Positions 1 to 29,126 of a stretch of DNA of 64,000 nucleotides are shown here, in pieces. The notes below the pieces were generated by a model. That model saw nothing but the letters and a program-made list of their open reading frames with translations, was not told where the DNA came from and made no database searches. Source of the stretch: Aulostomus chinensis (Eukaryota > Chordata > Actinopteri > Syngnathiformes > Aulostomidae); the NCBI GenBank assembly GCA_037954235.1, contig JBBMOA010000013.1, forward strand, positions 9,931,501-9,995,500, written 5' to 3'. The position numbers were made by a program, and so were the translations under genes. Within the stretch, counting starts at the first letter, position 1. Each line of letters opens with the position of its first letter.

Positions 1-16861
<16,861 letters not shown>

Positions 16862-17267
16862 CTGACAGAAAGAGAGAAAAAGAGAGCGAGGGTTTGAGAT
16901 AGGGAGGCATAAGAAGCTCAGAGGTGGTGAGATGAGTGTGAATTTGCTTTCAAATTCATCTGTGCTGAAGTAGGGAGATGGTAGAGCAGTTTATGGAAAA
17001 TAATATCAGAATTCAAAGAGCAATGTGTATACAGATTGAGTCAGCATGAACACCTGACCGCTGCATGTGGCAATGGTATGAGATTTTCAGCTCGGATGAT
17101 TCAAATACAAATGTAGGTTTCTGTTGGTCCAAACATGGAAATGTGTGTCAAAAGGCAAGCTTCCTTCTTACTCAGTGCTTCTTACTTTGTGCCTGTTTTT
17201 TGAAATTTAATTCCTGATATTTGTGAAGGATAATCGTTTGTTCCTCTTGAGTAGTCAACTCGATGTT

Positions 17268-17668
17268 AATGCTGCCCCATCCATCCACCCATTTTCTTCC
17301 ACTTATTCCTGTCAGGGGTCGCGGGGGGGGGGGGGGGGGGCTGGAGCCTATCCCAGCAGTTACGGGCGAGAGGCGTGGTTCACCCTGGACAGGTCACCAG
17401 TCCATCTCAGGGCCAACACATAGAGACAGACAACCATTCACACTCACAGTCACACCTACGGTCAATTTAGAGTATCAATCAGCCTCGTCCCCTCTTGATG
17501 TCTTTGGACTGTGGGAGGAAGCTGGAGTACCAGAGAGAACCCACACAGGAACAGGGAGAACATGGAGACTCCACACAGAAAGATCCTGTGCTGGAGCCGA
17601 GACTTGAACCCGGAACCTTCTTGCTGTGAGGCGGCAGTGCTGACCACTGCACCACCGTGCCGCCCACT
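17268..17668 (-). repeat. SINE-like teleost repeat with tRNA-like head, full length
   Basis: Reversed copy of a family also seen at 20,106, 29,533, 19,185 and 45,335. The head (right end here) reads GGCGGCACGGTGGTGCAGTGG, resembling a tRNA A box, followed by a B-box-like GGGTTCAAGTC. The body contains TCCCACAGTCCAAAGACATC, and the tail is a (GGAT)n-like run. A G-run of about 15 interrupts the body near 17,326. It lies in cyfip2 intron 1, in gene sense. Family name not asserted. Confidence 0.8.
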
Positions 17669-18754
17669 GAAATAACTAAATGGGACTAAATGTAAAGCGA
17701 CTGAAATGGGTAGAGAGAGAAGCCGTGGGTAAAATAAAACTTGTGATGGTTAACAGCTACAAGCAGACAGTGTATTCATCTTCTGCCACCCCAAGTGAAC
17801 TTTGTTTACTGAAAGAATAACATCAGTATGTACTTGGACAAAACTCTCACCACTCCTTTTGACAGAAAGGGTCTCCAAGAGCACAGGAAGGGCGTTTCTT
17901 AACTGAGCGTACATGATACATAACACTATTTGTGGGTAAAGTGGAGTTGTAAAGCAGCGCTTACATGTTGTGTTATGTTGTATTGAGTCTTTGATCTCTG
18001 TGTTGGTTCTCCTGTTCAAAGACTTTTAACATTCAGTTGGTCAAAGTGTGTTTTCATATTTCATTCTGGGGCTGTACTCAATCTGTAGCCTGTAAGCTGC
18101 ACAGAAATAGAATTTAGCTGCGTTCATTCTGGGTTAACAACATCCCTTTCCTATTGTTTTTGTTAGCATGTTTTTCATATGTCTTCACAGTGGAATGACT
18201 GGTATCAGCCCCCAAAAAGGCAGTACTGGTTTAACTGGAATGCGGTGCTGTATATCTGAGTTTTCACCCTGCAGCTGTATCCTCTTTCATTTCAATACCA
18301 GACTTATGTTCACAGGAAAGGCAGGGGCCCCTCACAGTTCCTTTTTCTACCTTCTTTTATTATATGAGAGGCATAATTCTGAAAATGGCCAGCCAGGAAA
18401 ACAGACCCCAGACATTTGACCCACCGGCAAACACAAACGCACATGAAGAAAAAGTTGACATATTTTACATGACGATTATGAACACAGAAGGACACTTCCT
18501 CGTCTTAAGCATGCAGCTTATAAAAATTAAAACTAAATCACAATCAGTCTGACAGCTCTACTCCAGATCCATGCTTGGAATAAATGACGAGCCCCTCGTG
18601 AGACTCACAGCTTGCTCCCCCATTATAATACACCACTTCAACCACAGCAGCGGTATGTGCCCCACCTGCGTATCATGTGCCTAACAGAAATTTTACATCT
18701 GACCTGGCAGACAAAGCCAACAGGGCTGATAAACAGCTTAATATGTGCAGCCAA

Positions 18755-18757
<3 letters not shown>

Positions 18758-18812
<55 letters not shown>
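18758..18812. repeat. (AG)n microsatellite
   Basis: About 27 perfect repeats in cyfip2 intron 1. Confidence 0.97.
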
Positions 18813-18814
<2 letters not shown>

Positions 18815-19184
18815 GAAGAGAAAACCCAGCATCTCTTTCTCTCACCAACCAGCATCCATTAACCGAAGCCGCTCACCGCAAAGGAGCATCTTGCTATTAA
18901 ACTGTTCATGGTTGTCATCGTTCTGTTTAACGTGACTGAATCTGTGTCTGGGATCTTACACAGAGTCAAACGTTCTAATGTGTGCTCCATAAACTCAGAA
19001 TCCACTTCCCACATTCAGTATTTACTTCCAAGCACACCTCCTCGTTTAATTGTCAACTTGCGTGACACAACTAAGTTACAGTGTAACATTTGTAACAGTA
19101 ACATGTCCCTACATGCTTCTTCTATTCAACGCTTGCTTGTAAGAATCTGATAAAAAATAAAGGAGTATATTCTCCTTATAATCA

Positions 19185-19300
19185 GTCCAGGGTGAACCCC
19201 ACCTCTCGCCCCAAAAGCCACTGGGATAGGCTCCACCCCCCCACCCCCCACCCCCGCGAACCTGAACAGGATAAGTGGAAGAAAATGGATGGATGGATTC
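19185..19300 (+). repeat. 3' fragment of the SINE-like repeat
   Basis: Begins at CCAGGGTGAACCCCACCTCTC, contains GGGATAGGCTCC and AACAGGATAAGTGG, and ends in GGATGGATGG. The tRNA-like head is missing. Confidence 0.8.
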
Positions 19301-20105
19301 TCCTTATAATCAAAGGAAATGCTATGACTGATTTAAAAACTGAAGACTACATTGTATTGCTAATGCTTTTTTTCTTTTCATTTAAAAAAAAAAGTTTTAT
19401 TCAGGAATATTGCCGATACATGCAGTTGAGAACCACAGAAAATAGATCAACCAGCAATGCTCCATTCTTTTCTTCACCAACAGCAACAAAAAAAAGACAA
19501 TCATGACACACACAAAAAAAAATCTCAAAATTTCTTCTAAAGATTTGGCCAGTGTCAACACTATCTGTATAAAAATAAGTTGACATTCTCATTTTTGAAA
19601 AAAACGTGTAAAATTTGTAAATTTGAAAATGTAAATTTTACTTTTCTTGAAAGCCCCAAAATACCACATTTACCTGGTCATACTTTGAGCTGACAAGAAT
19701 GTACGGTTTTAATTATGACACACACAACTGTCATAATTGTACGCCCTGAGGCACAATATTTGCAGGCATGAAAGTGTTATGATCATGCGAAAAGTGAAAT
19801 GCAAGAGTTTGCAGTTGCATGAGGTAAAATCACCAGCCTCAAGCGTGGAGTCAGAAGAATAGAGAGCTCGTCGTCAAGTCTGACACTGATACGAAGCTCA
19901 AAGAGTCTCAGAGCCTCAGCTGCTCCTCTTGAACAAACATACACAGTTGTTCTTGTTTTCATTACAATGGATATTCTTAACATTTTTCAAGCTTTGTTAT
20001 GGTTGATGATGATGGTGGGGGACTGCAGGACTCTACAGAGCTACAGTAGTCGCCCTCTTTTAAAGGGACTGCAATTCTGGAAGTAAATTTCTCATTCATG
20101 TTCTC

Positions 20106-20495
20106 ATGGAGGGCGGCACGGTGGTGCAGTGGTCAGCACTGCCGCCTCACTGCAAGAAGGTTCTGGGTTTGAGCCCCGGCTCCAGCACGGGATCTTTCTG
20201 TGTGAGTCTCCATGTTCTCCTTGTGTGGGTTCTCTCTGGTTCTCCAGCTTCCTCCCACAGTCCAAAGACATCAAGAGAGGACGAGGCTGATTGATACTCT
20301 AAATTGACCGTAGGTGTGACTGTGAGTGTGAATGCTTGTCTGTCTCTCTATGTTGGCCCTGTGATGGACTGGTGACCTGTCCAGGGTGAACCCTGCCTCT
20401 CGCCCGAAGGCTGTTGGGATAGGCTCCAGCCCCCCGCGACCCTTAACAGGATAAGCAGTAGAAAATGGATGGAGGGATGGACGGATGGATGTCAT
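20106..20495 (+). repeat. SINE-like teleost repeat with tRNA-like head, full length
   Basis: Starts GGGCGGCACGGTGGTGCAGTG, has a B-box-like GGGTTTGAGCC and the conserved TCCCACAGTCCAAAGACATC and GGGATAGGCTCCAGCCCC, and ends in imperfect GGAT repeats. Lies in cyfip2 intron 1, antisense to the gene and opposite in orientation to the copy at 17,268. Confidence 0.85.
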
Positions 20496-20499
20496 GGTT

Positions 20500-23400
20500 G
20501 TTTCAGTAAGTCTTCATACAATATAAAGAGCCAACCAGCGAGCAGATGAACTGTTAGCATAAAAGATTGGATTACCAGCACACAAAAAAGACAGCAGGAA
20601 AATGGAGATAAGAGGTAAAGCTAAAAGATTGTGGATGCATGCTCACCCCATCAGGGATCGATATTTTATGACCTTTTTTAAAAAAAAATTGCTAGCTAAC
20701 TTGCCACTGATATGAAGATAACATTAAAATAGTTTCTCAACAGAAAGGAACTTTTGTTCCTGCAGGTTCCTCTCAAACTCACAATAGCCGACAGTTACAA
20801 ATTCAGTAAACGGTTCCATGGCAACAGCACCCTCCACCATACTCTAGGATTGTGGGTGATGTAATAGTTTGTCCTCCCCAATCCTCCAAACTTGAGGCTT
20901 TTACAGGAGCAGATATCCTCCTTTCAAAGCCAGCTCACTTATGGTCTAGCAACCATGAATTACGACTGATAAGCAACTCCTCTATGGAGAGTGTGACTGG
21001 GATTTTTACTTCCACAGCTTCACTGTTGAACTCCATAATGCTGTTGAACAGTGATGAAATGCAGCTGATTTTTTGTTGCTGTTGGTTTTTTTTGCTGTCT
21101 GACATCTTTCACATGGAAAAAAAGGTATTTTTTTCCTGCAGTGACTGTCACACACTGACTCTGCCGAGGCTCGATCGAAAGCATAGCTTATTTTGGTACA
21201 TAGAAAATGAAACACACAGCTTGCTATGAGGGGTTTTGTAAAGCAGACAAACATACACAGTGCTACTAAAGTCCCATCTGCGCTTGGGAATACAGGCGCA
21301 GTCTGAAGCTTGGGTTGGCTGAATAAACTTTCCCACCCTATACCAGACTCTGCTCAACAGTCTGTCTCTGTGTGAGCATCATTACAGAGCAAAAAGGCCC
21401 CTTCAACCCCTTCAGGACACCTCGTATCCCAGCTAAGAGCCTACTACACCAGAAAAACAGAGTGGGACTAAAAAAAAAATCCCACAGTTGTAAAAGGCAA
21501 CCACCCCATGGTCCAAAGACAGCCTTGCTCATGAGGATCCACGAGCAAGTGCTCCAAATATTTAGGAGCAACAACGAGACAGTAGGAAATGTGCAAAAAT
21601 AGAGACAAGTAGCATGAACCCATTTGTAAATGATATGTCCAGGATATGTTGCTCGGTGCAACAGTCAAATCCCCCACCTCCAAGCTCAGAAAACTACACT
21701 AACCGAACAAATAACGTGAACTATAGAATTTTGCTAGAATTTTCCACCAGTCATCGCTCAAAGCTTTGTCCTATGTGCTCAAATTTTGCCCACTGATATG
21801 TGTACATAACAGTTAGTGCCAGGATAACCCTGCTCCTGCACAGATACAGAAGATCAAGATGCTAATTAATAATGAAAACACAGGTGTTCCTGATGGTGGG
21901 GTCAGGAAAAGGTCACCCCAAACGCTCCAGATCTGTCACATCACAGATGTCACTCGTCAACAGGGAGAGGTCAGCTGGCATGTTGCAAGCTGTCAGGCTA
22001 AATTCAACAACCCGCAGTAAATATTCATTTTTCATCATATCATCTCGCTCCTAAGCACAGATGTCACAGATGAGGCTACTTTTCGACACCGACTGCACAC
22101 GCATGGAATTATGTATGAAACACTTCAGCGATAGCAGCAGAGGCAGCAAACGCCTGTTACTTAGCTCACTTGCAGCCTGTTTGCTTGGTTTTGGTGTCCA
22201 CTGTCTTTCCAAACTCTGGGGGGAAAATATTGCAAGGAATCTCTGCACAATCAGTTAGCAACCACTGAGTGCAGTGTTCTGACACCTCAGCAGAAATCGT
22301 AGAAGACCAGAGACACGAGGACAAATTGCTTTTTCACACTTAATTGATAAAAACACACACAAGATGATTCACAACACAAAACCACAAACTTGGTCTTTGC
22401 GCTAAATTCTCATATCAGAGATTTCAGTGACTTGGGATCTTGCATGGGACTTGGAAAAAAAAACAGGAGATGGAAAGGTTGTAAAATATTGCACTTGTCT
22501 GCACAATGTTGAGCACAGAGAATCAAAAACGAAGGAAAAACAATGTTGATGGCATCATGGCAGAGGAAGTTCATGAAATATATATTTTGCAGCATGCTCT
22601 GGAGGGGAATTAGAGAAAATATTTTTTTGTTGGTCAAATGGGGCTCGTGTTAGCTACTGCTACAAGCTAATGTTACACAAGGTATGCAACATCCGAATGG
22701 TGACGCTACCCGTAAGCTCGCTCTCATTGGTGATTGATGTTCCACCGCTGTTCCTTTTACACTACAAGTGGTAAATGTCACCCTTGTTAAATCACTTCCA
22801 ACGCGAGTGTTCACACACTCGTCCAGTGTTCCAGCAGCGTCTGTGCAGGCTACAGTGTGTCCCCAGGACGATTGTCATTTCAGACAGCAAAACTGCTGTC
22901 GTCTCATGATCCCATGATGCCGTGCTCTCCTTTCAGACCAACAACAATAGACATCACATGAACATGCAATGTTGAAAAAAGAACACAAGCTTGGCTCACA
23001 TGACAGGAGGAGGCTGGCCGCTAGGGTGTATGCACAACCTGACCTAACGTCACTTGTCAAAAATATTTTTCAAATTTGTTTCAAGAAAAAGTTACGTTAA
23101 AAAGTCCTGTAATGTCTAGAATTTTGTCAAACCTTACTCCATAGTTGTGTGTTTGCATTTTTTTGCCCCCATTCATGCGCGGATGGTGAAGGTGGGGAAA
23201 CGGTTAGCAGTTTGTTGTCTAGCTCAAGGACACGTTGCCTGCCTCTGGAGGAGCTGGGGATCAAATTAAGGAACCTCCTGAGTCACTATTCACCCTGATG
23301 CCGACAGTCAAGGTTAAAAAAGTAAAGGCTGTAACAAATGAATTTTTCTTCAGGCACAGGAATCTGCTCAAAAAACATCCCCTAAAAAATATTAAAGCAA

Positions 23401-24728
23401 TATTTCACCCGAAAAGTATATTTTGCCTTTCAAGTACTCAAAAAAGGTTTGTGAGTTAAAAAAGATGTTTTCCCCCCTCCTGCATTATTTCTTTATGACT
23501 CAAGTAAGCAGTTAGAGCCAGCCAGGTCCATTTATTTTGAAGCTAAGAGCAAATGATGGCGAACAACTTAACTGTCCAAAAATGTCTGTTCACAAACTCT
23601 CAAGTGCATCATTTGGTATAATCCTCATCATCATTTCCAAGCTGTATACTTAGTAGTCCACAAACACTTTGATTTGAGGTGAAAGTAAATTTGAAACACT
23701 TCACACATTCAAAATGGTTTCATAACATTAAAATGTAATACAATTTACTGAAATATGATCTGACGTCAAGAGACAAGACGGTAAATACATGTGCAGGTGC
23801 AAAATAACTAGCAAGTTTTAATACCATACGATATAAAATGATAGATAATATCGGCATATTGGATATCAGTGAAAAATATCAATTTGAGGTTTGCTCCTTG
23901 GATACAGGAGTTCAGCATCTTCCAGTACTCAAGAGTACTGACGAAATTTGGTCAGAGCCATTTTTTCAAGAGGAAGGGAGAGGAGTGGAACGGCTGCATT
24001 CTGGGGGGTTTGTACGGGTCAGTGTTTGCACCCATGGTCTATCATTACATCACTGCTCATGGTGGTGTGGGGCTGCCGGAATACAGATTCACAAGTCACT
24101 CGGTCTGCAACAGTGGCTGATGCGCGCGCGCGCACACACACGCGCGCGCGCGCACACGCACACGCAGAGTGAAGATTTACGATGATCACTCGACGGTTGT
24201 GAGTGAGGCGGAAGTGTGTGAGCCTGTCATGTGTGCATCAGTAAGAGGCCTGCGGGTCCGTAGCTATCAGCGAACCTCTGTCATCTCGCCGGCAGAAGGG
24301 GGGGGGGGGGTCAATGGGGCGATACAGCCCAAAAAATAGGCACAAAGAATGATGAAAGAGGGTAGAAATTAACATCGACTTGGTCCCGATGGTAATCTGT
24401 TTTCTCTCTGAGGAAAATGGTTCAGCTTTCCATCACTCATCATGGGTGCACTTGCTACTCTTCTCACCCCACCCATCTCTGTGGGAGCTACGATGGAAGC
24501 TAACGGGGATCCCATTCATCTCGAGTTACGATGATCCAGAACCCTCGATACGGTTCATCAGCTACATTATCTTGTTTGTGCATTAACTTATAAGTAAAGT
24601 GGAGGAGATAGTAAAGGAGAAAGCAGCTCTCCCGTGTCCAGCCATCATCACTACCCAGCGCACATCATCAGCAGCCCCGCTCATCCTCTTAGCGACGAGG
24701 CTGCATCGCCGCTACATCCAACACATAC
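20500..24728 (-). other. cyfip2 intron 1, remaining part, no gene seen
   Basis: AT-rich intronic DNA without a recognisable exon. It includes a mixed (CG/CA)n run at about 24,121-24,168 and a G12-13 run near 24,298-24,310. Confidence 0.6.
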
Positions 24729-24930
24729 CTGTCAATCGCATATCCGTCCGACGATATGAGGTTGCGGCCGGACAGGGTCGCGGTTTGCGACGGCGATCCG
24801 AGCTTTGCTTGTTTTTTCTCCTCGTCTTGTTTGCCGATTGATGCTCCAGTTTCGCCCAGTGCCTACCCAGCGCTAATCCACCCCACACAAAGAGCAGAAA
24901 ATGGCTGCAAGTGCATTTTCTTAAAGGGAC
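24729..24930 (-). other. cyfip2: Probable non-coding first exon and promoter area of cyfip2
   Basis: On the minus strand a near-perfect splice donor (CAG followed by GTATGT) ends an exon at 24,729. It lies in a GC- and CpG-richer patch than the surrounding AT-rich DNA, about 7.9 kb upstream of the coding exon. That coding exon begins at 16,861 after a clear pyrimidine tract and AG, with 33 bases of 5' UTR before the ATG, so a separate 5' exon is required. The right edge (transcription start) is a guess. No TATA box is evident. If spliced as proposed, the leader holds a short uORF that starts at 24,741. Inference; needs 5' RNA data. Confidence 0.5.
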
Positions 24931-26329
24931 AGTCACCGTGAAGTGATGGGTGAGGATGAGGAGCAGAATGATGATGATGCGGCCCCGACCCTTTCTCTCA
25001 CGACAGCACGAAATAAAAAAATAAAACAAAAATAAGTTTTAAAGAGGGGTTCCTTGGAGCTCGTAAAAAAATAAACTATTTCCATTACATCGCTCTGATG
25101 AGTATGAGTGCATGTGAATGACAAACCACCGAGCCCATCAAAGTACAACACACTCCTACCAGCCTCAAAAAACATCTGGTGCGTGTCATTTAAGAGAAAG
25201 ACAATACAAAGATAAACATTTTCCTGATAAGCACATGAACATAAATAACATAGTGGCTGTTGGTGAAGTGTTCCTGTTGAGAATGAACTCATGTAGGCTC
25301 CTAGTATGGCTGCTAGTGGATGTGACACTCCTACTGTAATTATTTCAAATACCAGTCAAGCTATCCATGTATAACTATAAATATTAATAGCATGGACCTG
25401 TCAGAGGCTAAAGTTTTTGACTTGAGCAATTGCAGTCGTTGGTTAGCGAACATTAGCTTCAGTGTCCAGGAGAAAAGCAGCGACCTCGACATGGCTTTAA
25501 ATCCCCTTTTGGTCTTTTAGCTTAGAGTACTTAAGGAATGCTGAACCAGTATGGACCCTCATGTTGATCCGAAATTATTCGAGACAGATAATAAAAGAAT
25601 CCTAATGTTTCAGCAACATTTCTCTGGTTAATCTGACACCTGGCAACACCTGAGCTCCTGCAGTCGGTGACAACACATAGATATCACATGTATGCTGTTG
25701 GCACAGATTTCCTGAACGATTTGTCAGAAAACTCACTGGAACGTAAGTATTACTAATATTTCCCAACCAATAAAGTATACTGAATAATTATTTCAGCACG
25801 AAAAAAATTTTCAGATCAATTTAGACTTTCATTCTGCACCTTCCTAAAAGTTCAGTGGATGTATTAGCTTTTAAAATGATTTGTTGTCTTAAAATTGTTG
25901 TCTCAGACATGTAAATTCATTTAAGTGACGTCAGTTTTATTCGTGTAATGCCAAATCCCAACAAAAAGTATCTTGCGACATTTTACAAGTAGAATAGTAG
26001 CAGAGATCCACATTCTTTCAATGAATTTACACCCAACAGTCCCCACGAGCAAACACATCAGCCACTGTGTGGGTGCGGTGCCTACTTGGATTCACATTCT
26101 GCAAACAACTCCTGATGGCGTGTGGCTCGACCTTATCCGTGAAGTGAATTCTTTCGGGCAGTGAATTAATGGTCAGGTTCACCAGTTTAAGGTAAAGCAA
26201 CAGCAACATTATGTAAGTGACAGCATGATTTATTATGTCATGTAGTTAGATTTAATTGTGATCAATGTGGATAACTGTACAGTTGGTGTTGTATGTTTTC
26301 AATAATATTGTTTTGTGATTTATTGCTTG

Positions 26330-26500
26330 GGGGCCGGCATGGGTTGGAGGGAGCGTGGCCCTCTATCAACTGAAGGGTTGCTGGTTCGATCCCCACTCCC
26401 CCTGGCGAAAGTATCCCTGCAACGGACTGGCTAGCCGTCCAGCGTGTACCACACTTCCCAATGTCAGCTGGGATAGGCTCCCAGTGTGTGTGTGTGTGTG
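26330..26500 (+). repeat. Second, different tRNA-like repeat
   Basis: Contains CCTCTATCAACTGAAGGG then GGTTCGATCCCCACTCCCC, the latter a good tRNA B box, followed by GGGATAGGCTCCCAG and a (GT)n run. The head differs from the other SINE-like copies, although part of the body is shared. Probably a tRNA-derived SINE; not a functional tRNA gene, as no cloverleaf is evident. Confidence 0.5.
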
Positions 26501-28118
26501 CCTGTGCCTGTGTCTGTGTTACTGTGTAAACCTCTATCAGTTGCAGATGAGGAACTGTACAACAATTGGATGAATATAGGCCCCGCCCCCTGTGCTCTGC
26601 CTCTTTCTCCAGGTGATGATGGCCAGCTGAGGTGGACACAGACCATGCTGGTGTTCTAAACGTGCAAAAATAGCACTAAATACACAACATAAATAATGCC
26701 TTCACAGCATGATGAAGGTGTATCAGTAAATTTCAAGCCTCAACAGCATAAAACAATATGAAACAACATTTTATCAAATTTAAACATGATAAATCTTACT
26801 CCCATGAAATAGCCAGGGCTATTACACAAATACATTCAAAGAAATGGAAGGCTTTTATTGCCGTTTATTATTACAGCTCCAGATGAGTAACTTACAAACA
26901 AAAGTTCAACTGACCCATTAAAACAGGTGAAAACCAAAGAAACAGTCAGGATAACACAAATCATTTTAAGCAAAACTTAATAAGCAAAGGTGACGTATGT
27001 TTCAACACACATTGTCTTCTTCTTCTTCTGCTCCTCCATTTTCGGCAACAAAAGTTCCATACATCTTAAAAAATGTCCTGATTCAAACTTCTGGATTCCC
27101 AGTTATTGCCAGAAGATCTTTCCTTCTTAGCCTTGTTCCAAGAACAAATAAATAATTGATTTACACATTTCCTGTTTCATGCACCAGTAAAGAATTGTTT
27201 ATGAACTGTATTATCAGCATCCTGTAAAACCATGTTATGATGTTATGATATGTATGGCTCTATAAGCAATGAAGGGCCTTTTTATAAATGTTCACTGTGA
27301 TTCTATCATTATTAATGTAATCAATATCAGACAAAAGTTAGAAAATCTGTTTTTAGTTGTTTGGCAAATAAGAAAAAAAAATTTCATCAACAAATTTGTC
27401 GTAACACCCCTGGCATCACGGAAAACTACAGTCAAAGATGAGGTTATTACCAAATAAGAACAAAAGTGAAACTAAAAGATGGCCAGCAACCAGTTAGCTA
27501 GAAGTGTCACTTGATAAAGGGAACAAGTGCTGCTCATTTTACTAACTTGCCAGTAAAAAACAAAAACAAATCCCACTGAAAATGCAGCCAATCTGACCAA
27601 CCGTTGTTAGGCTAGAAATTTGCTTGTAAATAAAAAATTAAATTGACAAAATGAGAAGCGCCACTGCAATCTTATTTAACTGAAACTCCATGACCAGAAT
27701 ATGGACTCTCCATGGCTGAAAACTGATCAAGATGTGGCTGGTTTGTGGACAAGCAGTCTGTTTATCAGGGAGAGAGGACAAGTTGATCCACTGATAATTC
27801 TTGTCTGTGATTGGCCACACATTTTCTGATCGCATTGAACATTTGCAATATTTGCAGTTTCAAAATTGGGCAGCCCTGGTTGTTGTCCAAGCAGATCAGG
27901 GAGGGTAAAGTCACTCTAAACGCACCTCATATCACAGGAAAACTTGATCTTTAGACCATCAGATAATAGGGATTTTGGCATTATCTTGCAGTGTGTACCA
28001 CACTTTAGCTAGCCACATAAAAGTTAATTAAAATCAGCAAAAGTGCACACACAATGCAAATACATTGAAACATAGAAAACAATCAAAGGGAATGCCTTGT
28101 TTACTAAACATTACCTGA

Positions 28119-28124
<6 letters not shown>

Positions 28125-28195
<71 letters not shown>

Positions 28196-28205
28196 GTGTG
28201 TGTGT
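28125..28205. repeat. (TG)n microsatellite
   Basis: About 40 repeats with a single interruption near 28,191, between cyfip2 and itk. Confidence 0.97.
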
Positions 28206-28879
28206 AGGGGGGGATTTAAGATTCTGGTAAATGCCAGATGGGCCAGGACCCTATAGGCCACAAGGCTACCATCAGAAAAATGGGGCAAAAAATGAGAGAT
28301 AAATGCTGCTCCTAATGAGCTGGTTGGCTAACATGGCAGTCCCCACCATCAGTGTGTGAGTAAATGAGGGAATCAGACAACACATTTGATGTTAAGGTGA
28401 AAAAGCCTTTATATTTACATACCGGTACATGCAGTCCATTCACCTGTCAAAGCAGCAACCCACTTGGGTGGTTTACTGACCCAAAGCTGTTCATTCTGTG
28501 AATCTGAAGTCAGCGGGTAAGTAGAAAGTGAGCAGATGACAGGTTGTGGAAAATGACAAATACTGTATGAAGAAGGTCCTGCAAAAAATGACACAATTTA
28601 AATTTTCAAAGAATTATTGTTGTTCGTGAAGGTTTAGACGATGCCAGTGCTGCGCAAAATGTAATAGCAGCAGTAATGATGCAGCATTAACTGTCTGACC
28701 CTCCTGATCATCAAACGAAGAGGAGGAACGATTAAAAATCAACTGGTGATTATCAAAACTCCTCAAGGTTTTTCTGTAATTTGAGAGCAAACAATGATAC
28801 CGTGGAGGATGCACGAGCAGCACGAGCACCAAGCAGAATGAAAGAAGATAAAAAACAAGCCAAATTTCTGGACAAGGGA

Positions 28880-28885
28880 TTTATT
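28880..28885 (-). terminator. Probable itk polyadenylation signal AATAAA
   Basis: Minus-strand AATAAA about 240 bases after the itk stop codon (TGA at 29,127-29,129); a reasonable 3' UTR length. Inferred by position only. Confidence 0.45.
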
Positions 28886-29126
28886 TAATTAACAATGTAT
28901 CAGTACGCAGGGATCATTAGTTGCTGGACATAATCACACAACAGCTATGTACATGGACCATAAACCTCGAAAGGACTCAACATGAAACAGTTAAAGTGCA
29001 AAAACACAGTTGTTAAAACATCCTGTGAGACAACCTCAAATATGAATAAAAATGTCTGACTCATCAAAGCAAACGCCTGAACAAAAGCAAATAAATATAG
29101 TGGCATTTATCACCCTCAATCTTTCT

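Larger units (their letters stand above)
24931..28879. other. Intergenic region between cyfip2 and itk
   Basis: No coding segment recognised on either strand. It contains a degenerate tRNA-like repeat at 26,330-26,500 and a long (TG)n at 28,125-28,205. Confidence 0.65.

Noticed and set aside
18612..18935. ORFs of Arg-Glu or Ser-Leu repeats
   Set aside because: Pure translation of the (AG)n microsatellite.
26330..26500. Possible tRNA gene (good B box)
   Set aside because: No acceptor stem or anticodon arm can be formed convincingly; better read as a tRNA-derived repeat.
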